Assembly (NCBI RefSeq): GCF_008831285.2
Contig: NC_045138.2
Coordinates: 20,989,934-21,053,933, forward strand
Source: Nymphaea colorata
Lineage: Eukaryota > Streptophyta > Magnoliopsida > Nymphaeales > Nymphaeaceae
DNA length: 64,000 bases
Direction of reading: 5' to 3'
The notes under the pieces were generated by a model. The model searched no databases. It had not been told where the DNA came from and saw only the letters and a list, made by a program, of their open reading frames with translations. Position 1 is the first letter of the stretch. The number at the start of each line of letters is the position of its first letter. Made by a program: the position numbers and the translations under genes. This document shows, one piece after another, positions 1 to 13,000 of this stretch.

Positions 1-2733
1 TCTTCCTAATTTTGCTTTGACTGCGACTCTTCAAGGCCGTTTGGCAACCGTAACAATATGTTATTTTTCCATGTATCTGCCCCTCCTTGTTAGGGATGCC
101 TTAGAGGATAGGGAAATAAGAAAGTGCAGGAAACAGGGCATCACCTAACAATTCCAATGAAAGGTTGCTGGGAGATAGTCTCCCCCCGCCTTTTATTGCA
201 AAAAAAAAGAAAAAAAACTTATGTACAAGAAAGAATCAAAAAGGGATGCAGCACATCAACAGAGGCAAACAAAACGGACGGACCAAAGAAAAAGAAGAAA
301 CCAGGAAGGCAAACACAAACCCCTCTAAAAACAATAACAGGAAAACATATAATAGCCAAAACCAGAAAACCAGGCAGAGCTGAGTAGTCGGTACCTCCCG
401 TAGGCCCCAAAATCATCAACCAGTGACATGTCCGATGACTGAGTCCAAGCATGGTTTCACCTGCATGATGCCAACGTCCATGGGTATATCACCTTACTGT
501 AACTTAAACCATCTACTGCACTCCTCAATTTGCTTCCGTCGAGCAGGCCATTTACACCAACCTTTCAATATGAGATCTCAATCATCTCATCCGCGGAGCC
601 AGAATTTTTTTTTCTATGAAGCATTAAACATATAGTTGACAAATTTTCAATTGGCCATTAAGCAGTGACCTGGATCTGGTGGGGCTGTCATATATAACAA
701 GACTTAGATCCACCTAAATGTAACTTAAATTAAGCTTTCAGAAACTGGGCTTCGTGGAGCATAAGGCCCCCACCTACCTCCCCCCCTGGTCTCATCCAAA
801 CTCTTATTTTTCGAGTGAACTGTTAGGCGACTCTCTATCTTCTGCAATTTGCCAACGCTCCATTCTAATCATGCTTTCTAAGGAAAATGAGAAGCCTTTT
901 AGAGATTAAACACAACTTACAAATGACAATTAAGCTTGGTTATTTTACTTCAAACAAGCTGCAAGTTATGGGCCATATGTATGCCATTGATAGTCCTAGA
1001 TGCATCGAAAAGCTAATTATTTCGACATGGCAAAATATGGCTGCAGCAAGGTGTTTGTGCAGACTAATAACTCCATGTTTTTTGTTGCATCTAGTGGTGT
1101 ACATGACAAAATTTGTCCACACCAATTTTATCTATGAAACGGGAAAAAAAATATTAACCTATATGTTTTTGACATGCATTTTCAGCTCGTGAAACATGAC
1201 TGTTGCTTTAATATGTAAACTTAACCTGCAGTAGCGTAGGCATTCATCATTAGTTCACTTATTTGTTATTTCCCATCAACATTTGCAAATTTGCTTATTA
1301 TGGAGAGATGCAAACAATGGTTTCGTAATTCATATTTAATGTCATTCTTAAATTTAATCATGAACATGGTTGTTCCTGATTACTTTTAGGTCCACACTTT
1401 TAAAAATGGTTTATAGCCATTTATAAAAGTACTCTATGTCGTTGTGACTACTGGGCACTTTGCACAGGCTTCTCATCAATACAGTTTCTGCTTCCTTGCA
1501 CTTATGCTACCATTTGCTTCCTTTTCACGTCCAGGTTACCTCTATTCAGGTTTTCAGTTTGAGGATGAGCCAGCAGTGAAGGAGGCTGCCTTTCTGTTCC
1601 TGTCAACTAAACTGCTTTACCCAGACAGAAATTTGATCCGCTATAAAAGAGCTGTTTTTCCGCTCCTTTTAGTCTGATGTAGGTGCCCATAGGTAATTTT
1701 TAAATCATCATAATGTAATTTTGAATTCTTCTAATAAAATTTTTGATGGGCTGATGTGGGCAGTGGCCATCCATGTGGGGGTCATCAATCCGAGCCAACT
1801 AATACTATGGCTTACTCATATATGTTCATAATCCTAAATGCCTTTTTGTTGTTTTCTGGTGTATAAATTGAAGTACAGCGAGAGCAATAACGCCGAAAGC
1901 AAACCTTCTACCTTAGAGGAGAAGAGGTTTTCTAGTAAAGGTCTATAGCACTCTCCTTCTACAAACACTCCTCTGGTTTTCAAGTTCAGCAATATGGGAT
2001 ACGGATCCTACACCCAGATCTAGAACACTCGGCTGGCTTGTTGCACCGGACAGAATTCCGGCAACCTCAAACCTGAAAAGGTCCGGTTCCCGGCTAGCTA
2101 GCTGGTGTGTAGATTACAGCAAATCTGAGGAGACAACGGCGCGATTGTTTTAGGCATGCCTGGTAGTTAAGATTTTGGTCCATAATACATGGAAGTCTCC
2201 ACTGAACCGTATTGATGATCGGTCCGTTATTCGTGGCCTCATCCTTGGTCAGCATAAAAAGTGTTCTTTTTTATAGCTAATTAACTTTGGCTGTAGGTGG
2301 GAAACTTGGTCATGCAGGAGCCATCTAATGTATAAGAGAAGTTTAGCTAAACTTACCGGCTATGACTGAAGATACTGAACGATCTCTTCATACTTTGGAA
2401 GGGGAAAAGGGCCCAACGCATTGCATTGGGCCGGGCGCATGGTAGCAGCCCATGTTTCCTTCTACCTACACACATACATATGAGAGTTTAATACTGACTT
2501 GGCTTGATATTATTGGATGGCTAAAATTTAAATTTTTATTATTGATAAACAGTCATTAAATTACCATTAACCATGGTTTCTAGTGTGACAACAGTTTATG
2601 ATGGCTTTTAACAAAGATTTACTACAAACCATTCATTTTTAAATTTTAACCACCTAATAACTATATATTTGCAGCAATGTTGACTATATATATATATATG
2701 TGAGTGTTTTCAAGTTCTGTGGCAACATGAAAG

Positions 2734-2770
<37 letters not shown>

Positions 2771-2998
2771 TTGAGTGGTTCATCTCTAATTCCTCAAGGA
2801 GAAGCAACTGCTTTTATTTTATACCATCACTCATAAGATTTACAAAGCTTGCTTCGAAAGGATTCAAGACTGAGTGCACTGAATGAGACAACAACCATAG
2901 AATTTAAACCTATGACTCTTTAAAATGGATCACCTTGTCGTCCAGTATGCTACAGTTTTGATGAATTATGAAACTCTTTTTTTTTTTATTTTTTAATT

Positions 2999-3082
2999 AA
3001 TTGTTTACATTTTGATTTAAAAAGCTGGAAAAACTCAGTTAATTGTTTACATTTTGATTTAAAAAGCCGGAAAAACTCAGTT
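2999..3082. repeat. Tandem duplication, 42-bp unit, two copies
   Basis: The unit starting AATTGTTTACATTTTG occurs at 2999-3040 and again at 3041-3082, with one base difference (GCTGG against GCCGG). Confidence 0.9.
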
Positions 3083-3449
3083 TTTTACCTTTCGATGATT
3101 GGACCGCGTTCTCTTTTGTTTTTTTTGGTGGTCTAGAACGTCCGCGACTCTGGCTAGTCAGAAAACATCATCCGTCAAAAGACTGAATCCGGCAGCACCT
3201 TTGCCCCCAAGTTGGTCCGAACACATTAATTGCTTCTAATGTTTCACGGTTGAGGACTTATGTCCAAGTTTGACACGTACGAACTGACTAGCCAAAGTGT
3301 CGAAAAGGCACGAAGTGGTATCCAATGTTACTAAATAGTAATAACCAAGCCGAGCGAAACGGGGAGAGGAAAATATATTTCTATATTCTCCTTCTCGAAT
3401 TTGAATTTTTCTCACTCAAACAACAAGGTTGGGCAGACAGTCATAAATT

Positions 3450-3541
3450 AATTCTTATAAACATTGAGAATGCAACACTCTAAATTCATAAGCTCAATTC
3501 TTATAAACATTGAGAATGCAACACTCTAAATTCATAAGCTC
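3450..3541. repeat. Tandem duplication, 46-bp unit, two copies
   Basis: The unit beginning AATTCTTATAAACATTG is present at 3450-3495 and 3496-3541, apparently identical, so the duplication looks recent. Confidence 0.92.
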
Positions 3542-5269
3542 ACTTAAGTCTAGCGTAATCTAGGATTTCGAAGACAGGAAGAATGGAAGAGCTTTTGAGT
3601 TTTTTTTTTTTTTTTTTTTGTTAACATCTTGCTCATCTAAAATTTGAATTTTTCTCCCATGTTTGAATATTGGAAAAACGACGTACAAATGCTTTTTGAA
3701 TTTGTAGTGATAAAGAAGTATGTTGTTTTTAGGGGAGAACCCAACTCCAAATTTGATGACTCCATTGTTCATCTATGTGAAGTAGGCATTTCAAATCCCA
3801 ATGTATAAGGTTGTGACAAAGAAATTTGATTTGACTATGCAATGACTTCATTAAGTTGAGGGAAGGGACTTCAAATTTATAGTTTTTTTAAACAGAACTT
3901 TTACATGCCTGTTGGGATAAGAGTCTCCAAGTTTCATCCATCCTCTCACCCCTTATGTCCAGGCCTGTTTTTGGTATGTCGAGGTCCTTCAGTGTGAGTA
4001 TGTATAGGTTATGCAATATTTACAATTCATAAGTGAGATGTTAGTTTTTTCTTGGAAAAAAAAAGTCCCCAGTTATGATCAAATATTTCTCCAACAAGAT
4101 AGAACAGAGAATCGGTTCTATTTGGACTTAAGCATAAAATTCTATAACCTGTCGAATTTCAGATTTCAGAAATTAGATTTGCCAAATTTTCCGTCCTCTA
4201 CAAGTCTTCTGAAGTAGCCAAATGAGTCAGGAGTAAATCTGTGGGGTTTGAACCATGGAGATCACATCTTTTGGTTAAGCTTCGAAGTTCTTTCATATTT
4301 CATACCATGATGCTTTTGGCCATGCCTATAAAGACATTGATTTTTTTTTTTAAAATACCAATTATAGATTGACAGACTTTTCATTGGTAAAACCCTTCTA
4401 GGTGAGCGGGAGAATTAATCACATCGTCTAGGGGAGGGCTGGAATCCTATTCTTCTCTCCTCTCTCCTCCCTCCCACCTCAAATTTTCCTTGCCCATAGG
4501 ATTCAGAGCTACGTCAGTATCAGTAGCAAGATCTCTATGTGTTTCAACTTGCATATGAGACACAACCCCTCTTACGACACAAAAACATAGCTCCCCACAA
4601 GTCGAACAGAAGATGCTCTGAATAGCGCATCTCAAGTTCACCCGTTTGAGCTATACTCTTCCGGGCTCCTTTAGGAAGACCCTTAAAAGGTCGTTTGATT
4701 GGATGTCCCTTTTTCGTGTGCTTCACGTTGGGAGAGATGGAATGCACCGAACACTTAAAATGGTGCCCGTTCTAAGCACAAGTAACGTCCCTCGTGTGCA
4801 ATAGAAGTGTGCCAGTTAAAGGACTTCTTTTAAGGCATCCTTTCATAATCAAGCTTCTACCATGCACGAATAAATGTTCCTTTAACCAATAAGTTATTTT
4901 GAGTAGGACCGTGACTAATAAGCAAGTTGGAGGGAAACGTGGATGCAAAATTTATGTTGTCAGTTATTATTGCGATCCACTGTTTGTCTACATCCCCAAA
5001 TCCAAATCCACAGCAAGACAAACAGACCCTTAATCATTTATGTCAAGAGGTGCTGGAACTCGAACACTTAGGGGCGGTTTGACATCAATAACATACTCAT
5101 GAATCTATCTCAAAATTAGGTATACCAAGATGTTACATTGTTCTATAAACTTGGCTTATTTTTTTGAAACAGATTCATGAAAGAATAACAACATGCCGCT
5201 GTTGTCAAACAACTCCTTAAAGCTCTATATGTTTTATTATATCAATTTTCTTAACGTTAACGGATCCAC

Positions 5270-5402
5270 ATTCAGGTAGGAAGAGAAGTTGAATGGCAGC
5301 AGCGCACGAGGTGTGGTGATTTTTCAGGTTAGAAGAGAAAGTTGAATGGCACCATACGAGGCGTGATCTATCAGGTCCAAAAGGAAAGTTGAATGGCAAC
5401 AC
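5270..5402. repeat. Degenerate tandem repeat, about three copies
   Basis: The core AAGTTGAATGGCA followed by a CACGAGG/TACGAGG-like tail recurs three times with a spacing of about 50 bp, preceded each time by CAGGT. Copies are diverged and vary in length. Confidence 0.65.
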
Positions 5403-7046
5403 CATAGGTGTTCTTCAACATTGATTGCCTTCAAAAGTATGAAGTGAAAAAAGGGTATGGGTTCTTTCTTTCAGCTTAGACATTTCTTACGTATTTTGAT
5501 GTTTGTTTCATTCATTGGCGAGAAAAATTTTCAAAGACAACATTTTCCGGTCAATTTAAGCTGAAACAAACGAATTCCTACCTTAAATGGATAATGGAAG
5601 ACTTGTTATTCAACAGTATAACATGCCTTATATGCCCGTGTCAACCAAATCAATATCAAAAGACTTCTTTCTATTATTTCTATATGAAAAGATCCATTAG
5701 AAATTTTAGTTTGGCACCTATAAATATTTTAAATGCAATTGACCCTTGCGTTTTATCAAAACGATAATACTTATTCGTGTCGTTTGTCATGACCGGTCCC
5801 CCAAAGGAAAAACTTTAGCTCAACTGCTGCCCCTACATTGAAAGTATCTGATTTAACTTCTTAAACAAGTGGTGGAGTCTTCCTGGATAAAATGGGTAGA
5901 GTTCAGGTCGACTATAAAAACCGAATTGAAAATCTAGAAATTTTTTTCCTAGTGAAGGGCACCTAAAAGTTTTTCAATGACGCCAAACACGTTTACCATT
6001 GAATTGCAAACTTCCCTTAGATATTTAAGATAAGATAACCAGAGCCCATTTCTTGATACTGTGAGTGCATTGTTTGAGGCAAAAGCTCTTGTAAATTATG
6101 TTCACGTCGAACTCTTCTTCGTTTTTATGTTCTTTGTAAAGTGTTTGACGATATCAAAATTGATGATAGTATTGATACAGAGCTGACTATCACTTCTTTT
6201 TTGCAAAGCCGTATGATTTCGCCTCAAGTGGAGGGGAAGTCTTCCTGGGCTTCTACTCCCAATTTTCCACACATCTTTCGAGTTTTTCAGAAGAAGAGAG
6301 GACTTTTTGCCCCGCCCATCAAACATGTACCTCAAATCCATTTTTGGAATGAATCGTGAGCCTCACCTATTGTGGCCGGCCCCGACCCCACCCATTTTAC
6401 ACCTCATCGCCGTCGACAATAACGGCGATCATGCATGTGGTGGTGAGCCAACATTGGCAGCCTCGACACGGGGTTCAATCTTCGTATCGAAACTTTCTCT
6501 CTCTCTCTCTCTTGCGGAGACAAAAACAACTCAGTGAGGCTCATGTCATTTGCTGGCATCACAGCAAGGCCACGGTCATCCCTCTCTCCCTCTCTCTTGG
6601 ACTGGCAGGTGAGGAAGAAACAGAAGCTATACTTTCCTCAGTCTCCGCTTTAACCCTCTCCTTGCATGTGAAAAGTTTTAAGCAGACTCATCTCTTTCGG
6701 TAAAATTTTAAGCAGGCTCATCTCTTTCGTAGCCTTTCCTTCTTTAGTGGTCAACGTTGGTACTCCTGATTCTACTGCTGCCGCTCGGTAGAAATCCTTC
6801 TCCGGTTAAAAGGAAAGACACCGGTTCTGGCGTTGCTTCATCCTTCATATTTGGTCTCCTGCTGTGATTGTCTTGAGGACCACTTCGATTGGACAGTCTG
6901 CAAGTGATTTTGTACGTGGGAATCTCGATTTTCTTCCCAAAATTGGATTGATTGGCTTTCTAGTTTGAGGGGTTGGTGGAATCATGGGTTTGTGAAATGG
7001 GATCTCGGGTGGTTGTATGGTGATAAAACGGAGGAGCAAATGAACC

Positions 7047-10000
7047 ATGACTCTGCTGCTCAGAGTCGGTTCTGTGTTGAATGCGAGTAATCTGAAAGGG
7101 TTTCTTCTTGCGGTCGTTTCGAGTGCTTTCATTGGATCGAGTTTCATTTTGAAAAAGAAGGGGCTTAAGCGGGCGGGAGCATACGGCGAACGTGCAGGTA
7201 AAATGCGACCTACCCAATTCATTTTCCTCCTCTTTTCTTGGGATTGACGTCTTCAGTATTTTATTGAAAAGATTATTGTTTCTTTGGCTTAAGGTTCTGG
7301 AGGATATGGTTATCTGTTAGAACCCCTTTGGTGGGTGGGAATGATATCGAGTAAGATTTATTGAAATGCAGTACTTCCTGCTCGACTTTTAGATTTTTTT
7401 TTTCTAAAATTTTTCGCCGATGTACAAGCTTAAGTTTCTTAACTGATATAATTAGTGATCGCTGGAGAGATCGCGAACTTTGTGGCGTACATTTTTGCCC
7501 CAGCTGTTCTAGTAACGCCTTTAGGAGCATTGAGCATAATTGTCAGGCAAGTATGTTGTAAGCGTTGCTTGAGTAGAGTTTCTTCGCTCGGATTAATTTG
7601 CAACTTAATTCTGAGATCCGGATCGATCATGTCTTCACACCTCCTCTTGCTACTTGTGACATTGTTACTGCATGCAGTGCTGTTCTAGCTCATTTTATGC
7701 TGAACGAGAGGTTGCAGAAGATGGGCATGCTTGGTTGCCTACTTTGCATAGTAGGTTCAACAGTGATCGTGCTCCATGCACCTTCGGAGCATAGCTTGAC
7801 TTCGGTGTTAGAGATCTGGAGTTTGGCAACTCAGCCTGGTAAATAATGTTCTTTATATATTCTTTCTGGATGTCAATATCTTACTTCTGCCTTTGTTAAT
7901 GCGCCATTGTCCTACTTCATGATCGACTTATTCTCATGCTTTTACGTTTTTACTTCTTGTCCACATTCCAGCATTTCTTCTTTATACAGCATCGGCAGTC
8001 GTGACATCGTTGGTTTTGATGTTACATTGTGGCCCTCGATATGGACAGACAAATATAATGGTGTACTTGGCCATATGTTCTCTATTTGGCTCATTAACGG
8101 TAATTTCTACTGTATTTGAGCTTATGCTTGTTTTGTTCGACTATTGTGTTATTGAATCTATATAATTAAAAACATTATGATTACATCACAGAAGTTTCTA
8201 TTATTGTTCCATTACAAACCACTAATTACATATTCATTGTATTATCTGAAGGTAATGAGCATCAAAGCTATTGGAATTGCTATCAAACTCACAGTGGAAG
8301 GTACAAACCAGGCCGTGTATCCTGAGACATGGATTTTTGCTATGGTTGCAGTGACATGCATTGTGATTCAGTTGAATTATCTGAACATGGTGAGTGGAAT
8401 GTTATCGTCTTATACAGTTCAATGATTCTATGAAGCAAGACTTGTTTATGGCTAACTAGTTAACTGTCTGACCTTCCACATGTGCAATTAACTCAAACAT
8501 ATTTTGGGAGTACAGTGACATTCTCTAAATGTCCCTTGAGTAAATTGGTTTACTATCAAAGTATCAATTATTACTAAGTCTATGACCACTTTTTTTTGGT
8601 AATAGCTCCTGGAGTTGTAGTTTACCTTGTAAGGTACATACCCTTTGACCTTTTGAATGACTGTGAATCTGTTCATAATATCCTGTGCACGATTTATTCG
8701 ATATTTCCATGCGTATTGTTCTGTGTTATTAAGATAAATAAGCTTTTACCTAGGGTGATTAATCACGTTATTGGTTTCTCTGAGGAGCAAAAACGTCAAC
8801 ACTATTATGGTCTGATGCACCAACAGATGTAGCACATTGTGGGAGAACCTCTTCAAAGCACAAAATATTACTGAAGTTATGAACTCTTTACTGATCTCAT
8901 GTTTGTTAGGAGTTTTAGATTTCAGATTTGTCCAAGGACCAAACCCACTTTTGAACAATATTTATTAACTTCCTCTTGTTGGAATCATGCATATTTTTGG
9001 TATACATTTGAGTGTCCAAATGACTCTTTTGATGCAAAAGCTTTTCCTCTTTGAACTCAAAAGGCTTGATTTTTCCCCTGGTGATGGCAAACACAAGTAC
9101 TGCCACTTAGGTAGTTAACCATTCATATCCTAGTACCTCCTTCATGTTTGTTTCTCAGAATTCCTTTTTCTTTGAACTCAAGAAAATTTTTCATCAGTTC
9201 ATTCTCATGTTCAAATCGTAAGTGGCAACTAGGCTATGATGGATCTTGAGGGGCCATAGCATGAGATTTAGGTTGCTCATATGACAGTTATCTGCAGAAA
9301 AGATTTATAGGATAAATCTTAGTGCTACAGCCAGCACAGAGAGATGAACTTTGTCCTGCGGTCAGGAATATAGCAAGCAACTTGGACTTGATCATGTAGA
9401 ATGGTGCACTGGGGCATATATAGCTACCATGTTCGTTTTTTACAGTGTCAACTTTCAGACATGAGATCTTTTGAATCTCAATTGCTAAAACATCCATTTT
9501 AATAGTGACTTGAAAATGCAACTGCACATTATGTCATATTGGCATGTAAGTTAGTAACCAATCTAGAGGCAAAATTGTTTATTTTGTAGACCTGCATAGT
9601 CTCAGTAGTGAGGGATTCTTTTGAGAAAATACAATAAGGAAGATTATTGCCATTTGCAAATAAGCTTCTTTCTCAGATTTATGTCATATGCATATAAGGC
9701 CATCTATCCACTTTTGTATTTAGATAAGATTGCTATTACATGCGATATTAGTTTGCTCTAGACTCTAGAAGTTGTAGGAGGGAGGCAAGAAAAATGTTTG
9801 GAATACCTAACTATTTTGCCATACCAAGGTATTGGCATTGCATAACAAGTTTGTTGTGAACCTGCTAGGATAAGCAAGGCTTCTTGATGGTAGAATTATA
9901 GGTTCTTCAATTCAGACGAATAATAGGTTCTTCAGTTCAGATGAATATCAGGTTTAGATCCCCTTAGGGAATCCAAATATCAATCCAAAGGAAAAAGTTA

Positions 10001-13000
10001 TATAAAAAACAAGAATTTAAGGGTTGCTGTCCACTTATATAAAAGACAAAACCGATCAACTGACAGTGGCTTCATGCTGTAATAGATGGAGCCAAAAGTG
10101 TGATATCATGCCCTGCAACTGTGCTTCCTGTTGCAATGTTCTGAAAGTATTGCCAAAATGAAAATGTTGTAAACATATTGCAATAGTTGCATGAGGTTTG
10201 TTTGAAAAATCATTTAGTATATTCTAATTTTTTCACATTTTAATAACCATTTTCTTTTTTTCTCAATAAATTTTTTTACAAAATTAAAAGAAACTCATAC
10301 CTTCGTAGCTGTTCTATTATTCTTATGCATTTTTTGTTTGTTTAGTTCCCAAGATTTTTCTCGAGAGAAAAAAAAATTCAATTAGTAACCAAGAAAAACA
10401 TCACGTATAAAGACCTAGGAATTATATTTGTGACAATGCTCTAATGCTTTGACCCCATATTGTTGTTGTTGGAGGCAGTTGAAGTAATCATGACCTATAA
10501 TATTTTGTGTATTTTCCTTGGACATTTATTGATGTTGTGTGGTAAAAGATTTGGGAACATGTAAATTCTAGGTTTCCATACTGGCAGTCATAAAATAACA
10601 TTTGGTGCAGTTGTTGCTCTCCAGAAGTATTAAGTTGATCAAATCCTTTTCTTTTTTTTTTTGGTGATAGTGTTTGGATATATCTACTTTATGTCATGTT
10701 ATGTTGAAAATTGAGATTCTGTTAAAGAGTCTCTGCCAACGGAGATATTAATTTAACAAACTGAAGTGGAACTGTCACGATACACTATATGCATTGACGC
10801 TGAAGCTTTTCCTTTCATTCTTTTTTTTTTTAAACAATCTTCCGAGAATGGGAGTTTCTTCAGAAGAACTGAAATGCTGGCCCTTATTAGATAGTCTCAT
10901 AAGAGATCGCATAAATTATTTGGTAAATTTTATTGTGGATATATACACGTGTGCTTTCTTGTCTCTTTTCATATACAGACAAGTATTTATACCTTAACTC
11001 ATTGTGTAAGAAGTAAAAGTTGAAATCTCCTGGAATTTGAGAGATGGTATCCCAATACTGATTACCAGTGACCTTGCTTGACCAAATTGTCTGATATTTA
11101 ATCCCTGTGCTTCTCAATCTAATGTACCTGAGCAGGGTGGGGAATGTGGTAACAAGATGTTCTAAATTTCTAAACCTTTGTTGGTTGTGGAAATTTGGCA
11201 GGCACTTGATACATTCAATGCTGCAACCGTATCGCCAATCTATTACGCAATGTTCACAATTCTTACCATTGTAGCAAGTTCCATAATGTTCAAGGTATCC
11301 ATCAATATATTTTTTTTTCATGCTCTCATAGTTTTATTTGTTAGTATGTTGATATTCTTTCTCATTCTCTTACAAAATTTTTCGGGGGTTGGGAATTGTT
11401 TTTCTTGGGCATCACCTAGGACTGGTCTGGCCAAAGTGCAAGCAGTATAGCATCTGAGATTTGTGGAATGATCACGGTGCTTTCTGGGACTACAATATTG
11501 CATACTACAAAAGAACCTGAACCACCTCAAAAAGCAGGCAAGTGCAACTACCCTTTTTCATATAAAAACTTTTGTTATGAATGCATACTTTTTTTACTGG
11601 CGATATGGTGATGAATGTTTGTTATGTTTAAATGTTGTTTTAGATAGCATACCACACTCGTAACTAGAGTGTACAACTTAAGCACTCTTGGCAGATCAAA
11701 CAGAAGTTTAGATTTTTGCCTGTAGAATTTGTTGTAGTTTAACTTTTCTGTTTTACCCTCTAAAGGAAAAGTATGAACTACTTGTTTAATTGTACTTTTT
11801 TTAAATAAATAAACTTGATTAGTTACCAATTTAGCTTTCTCTGATGATTTAAATTTTCTAGGCTTCATGAACTGGTATAGTGGACGTTGTAGAAATAGCT
11901 TTCAGGAAACACAAAGTCAACTTGACATAAAGAACTTGATAAACAATACTGAAGAATGAAGAAGAATCATGTGCAAGTGAAATAAAGCACAAAACATGAA
12001 AGGGTAATTGTTATCAGAGGCCACAGGGCAAGCTCCAACAGCTAATAATGTTTGCCATTGGATAGCGTAGTCCCAGTCAACGGCTAAACTGACCAGTGAG
12101 ATAAAAAGTGGAAAATATAAAATAACAGAAAAAGAACAGAAAAATCACATTTTTAATCTATCTTTACAATGTGCCTACATAATATTTCTAACATCCTTTA
12201 GCAAACTTATGATTTTACAATCAAATGTTTGCCAAGGAAAAAAAAAAATGAAACATCGGAGAGGTCAAGGCTTTGGTAAAGATCTCGACCAGCTGAAGTT
12301 ATGAAGTAACATAAGCAAGATCAATATTCTTCTTCGAGTATTCTTCTCTAGCATGATGACAGTCCATCTCAATATGTTTGGACTTTAGTCCTCTCATGAA
12401 AAGTATGGATACTGGCAATTTATATTGCACTTTTGTTGTTACAACATACTTCGTACGAACTTGTAAATCATTCATCAGATAATGAATCAAGTGTTTCAGT
12501 CACACAATGTCCATTGTAGTGGCAGATGTTTCTCTTACTTTGCTTCTATAAAGGGAAGGAATTTTTTGTTGCTTTTTGCGCTTCCAAGATATCAAAAAAT
12601 TACTTACACAAAACACAAAAATCTAGTTTTGAAGTGATGATTGTTGAAGAACTGTTTCCCTTTCCAAAGTCAGAGCTAGTAATGTAATAAATTCAAAGAA
12701 GATGGTGATAAAAATAATCATGTACATATTATTCCTTTAATATGCCTAATTATATGCATAACTACACTTGTACATAAAAATGTGGGATTTAGTTGAAATT
12801 CAGTTGCCATATGTATGGCATGAGTAGTGTCTGACTGTTAGAATTTAAGGATTACCTCTAATGTAGGCATGCATATATGTTTTTATATGTACTCTACTAT
12901 CATATATCTTAAACTCCGAGTAGGTTGATGTATGATTTGTATATATAAATATATGTATGTATACATAGGCCTTTTTGTATTTATTTTCCTTTTATTTTTC

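Larger units (their letters stand above)
1..7046. other. Intergenic region, no supported gene
   Basis: AT-rich sequence with scattered short ORFs (up to about 125 codons) that I cannot match to any family. It holds short tandem duplications (listed separately), (TA)n tracts at about 2688-2699 and 2739-2768, a poly-T tract at 3600-3619, and CT-rich stretches at 6500-6600 that may belong to the promoter or 5' UTR of the NIPA gene starting at 7047. A plus ORF at 1444-1677 and a minus ORF at 4447-4747 were inspected and not recognised. Confidence 0.6.

Noticed and set aside
124-387. Lys-rich 87-codon ORF
   Set aside because: Low-complexity A-rich sequence, no family match.
1444-1677. 77-codon plus ORF with a FEDEPAVKEAAFLFL stretch
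   Set aside because: No recognised family, no splice-consistent neighbours; likely chance.
4447-4747. Overlapping minus ORFs in a non-repetitive block
   Set aside because: No recognisable motif; two frames are open by chance and no gene context exists.
11862-11959. Candidate last exon of the NIPA-like gene (acceptor TTTTCTAG, in frame, stop at 11959)
   Set aside because: Frame and splice site fit, but from 11888 the sequence aligns with the LTR at 24094-24390, so it is retroelement DNA, and the peptide is less family-like than the one at 24577-24710.
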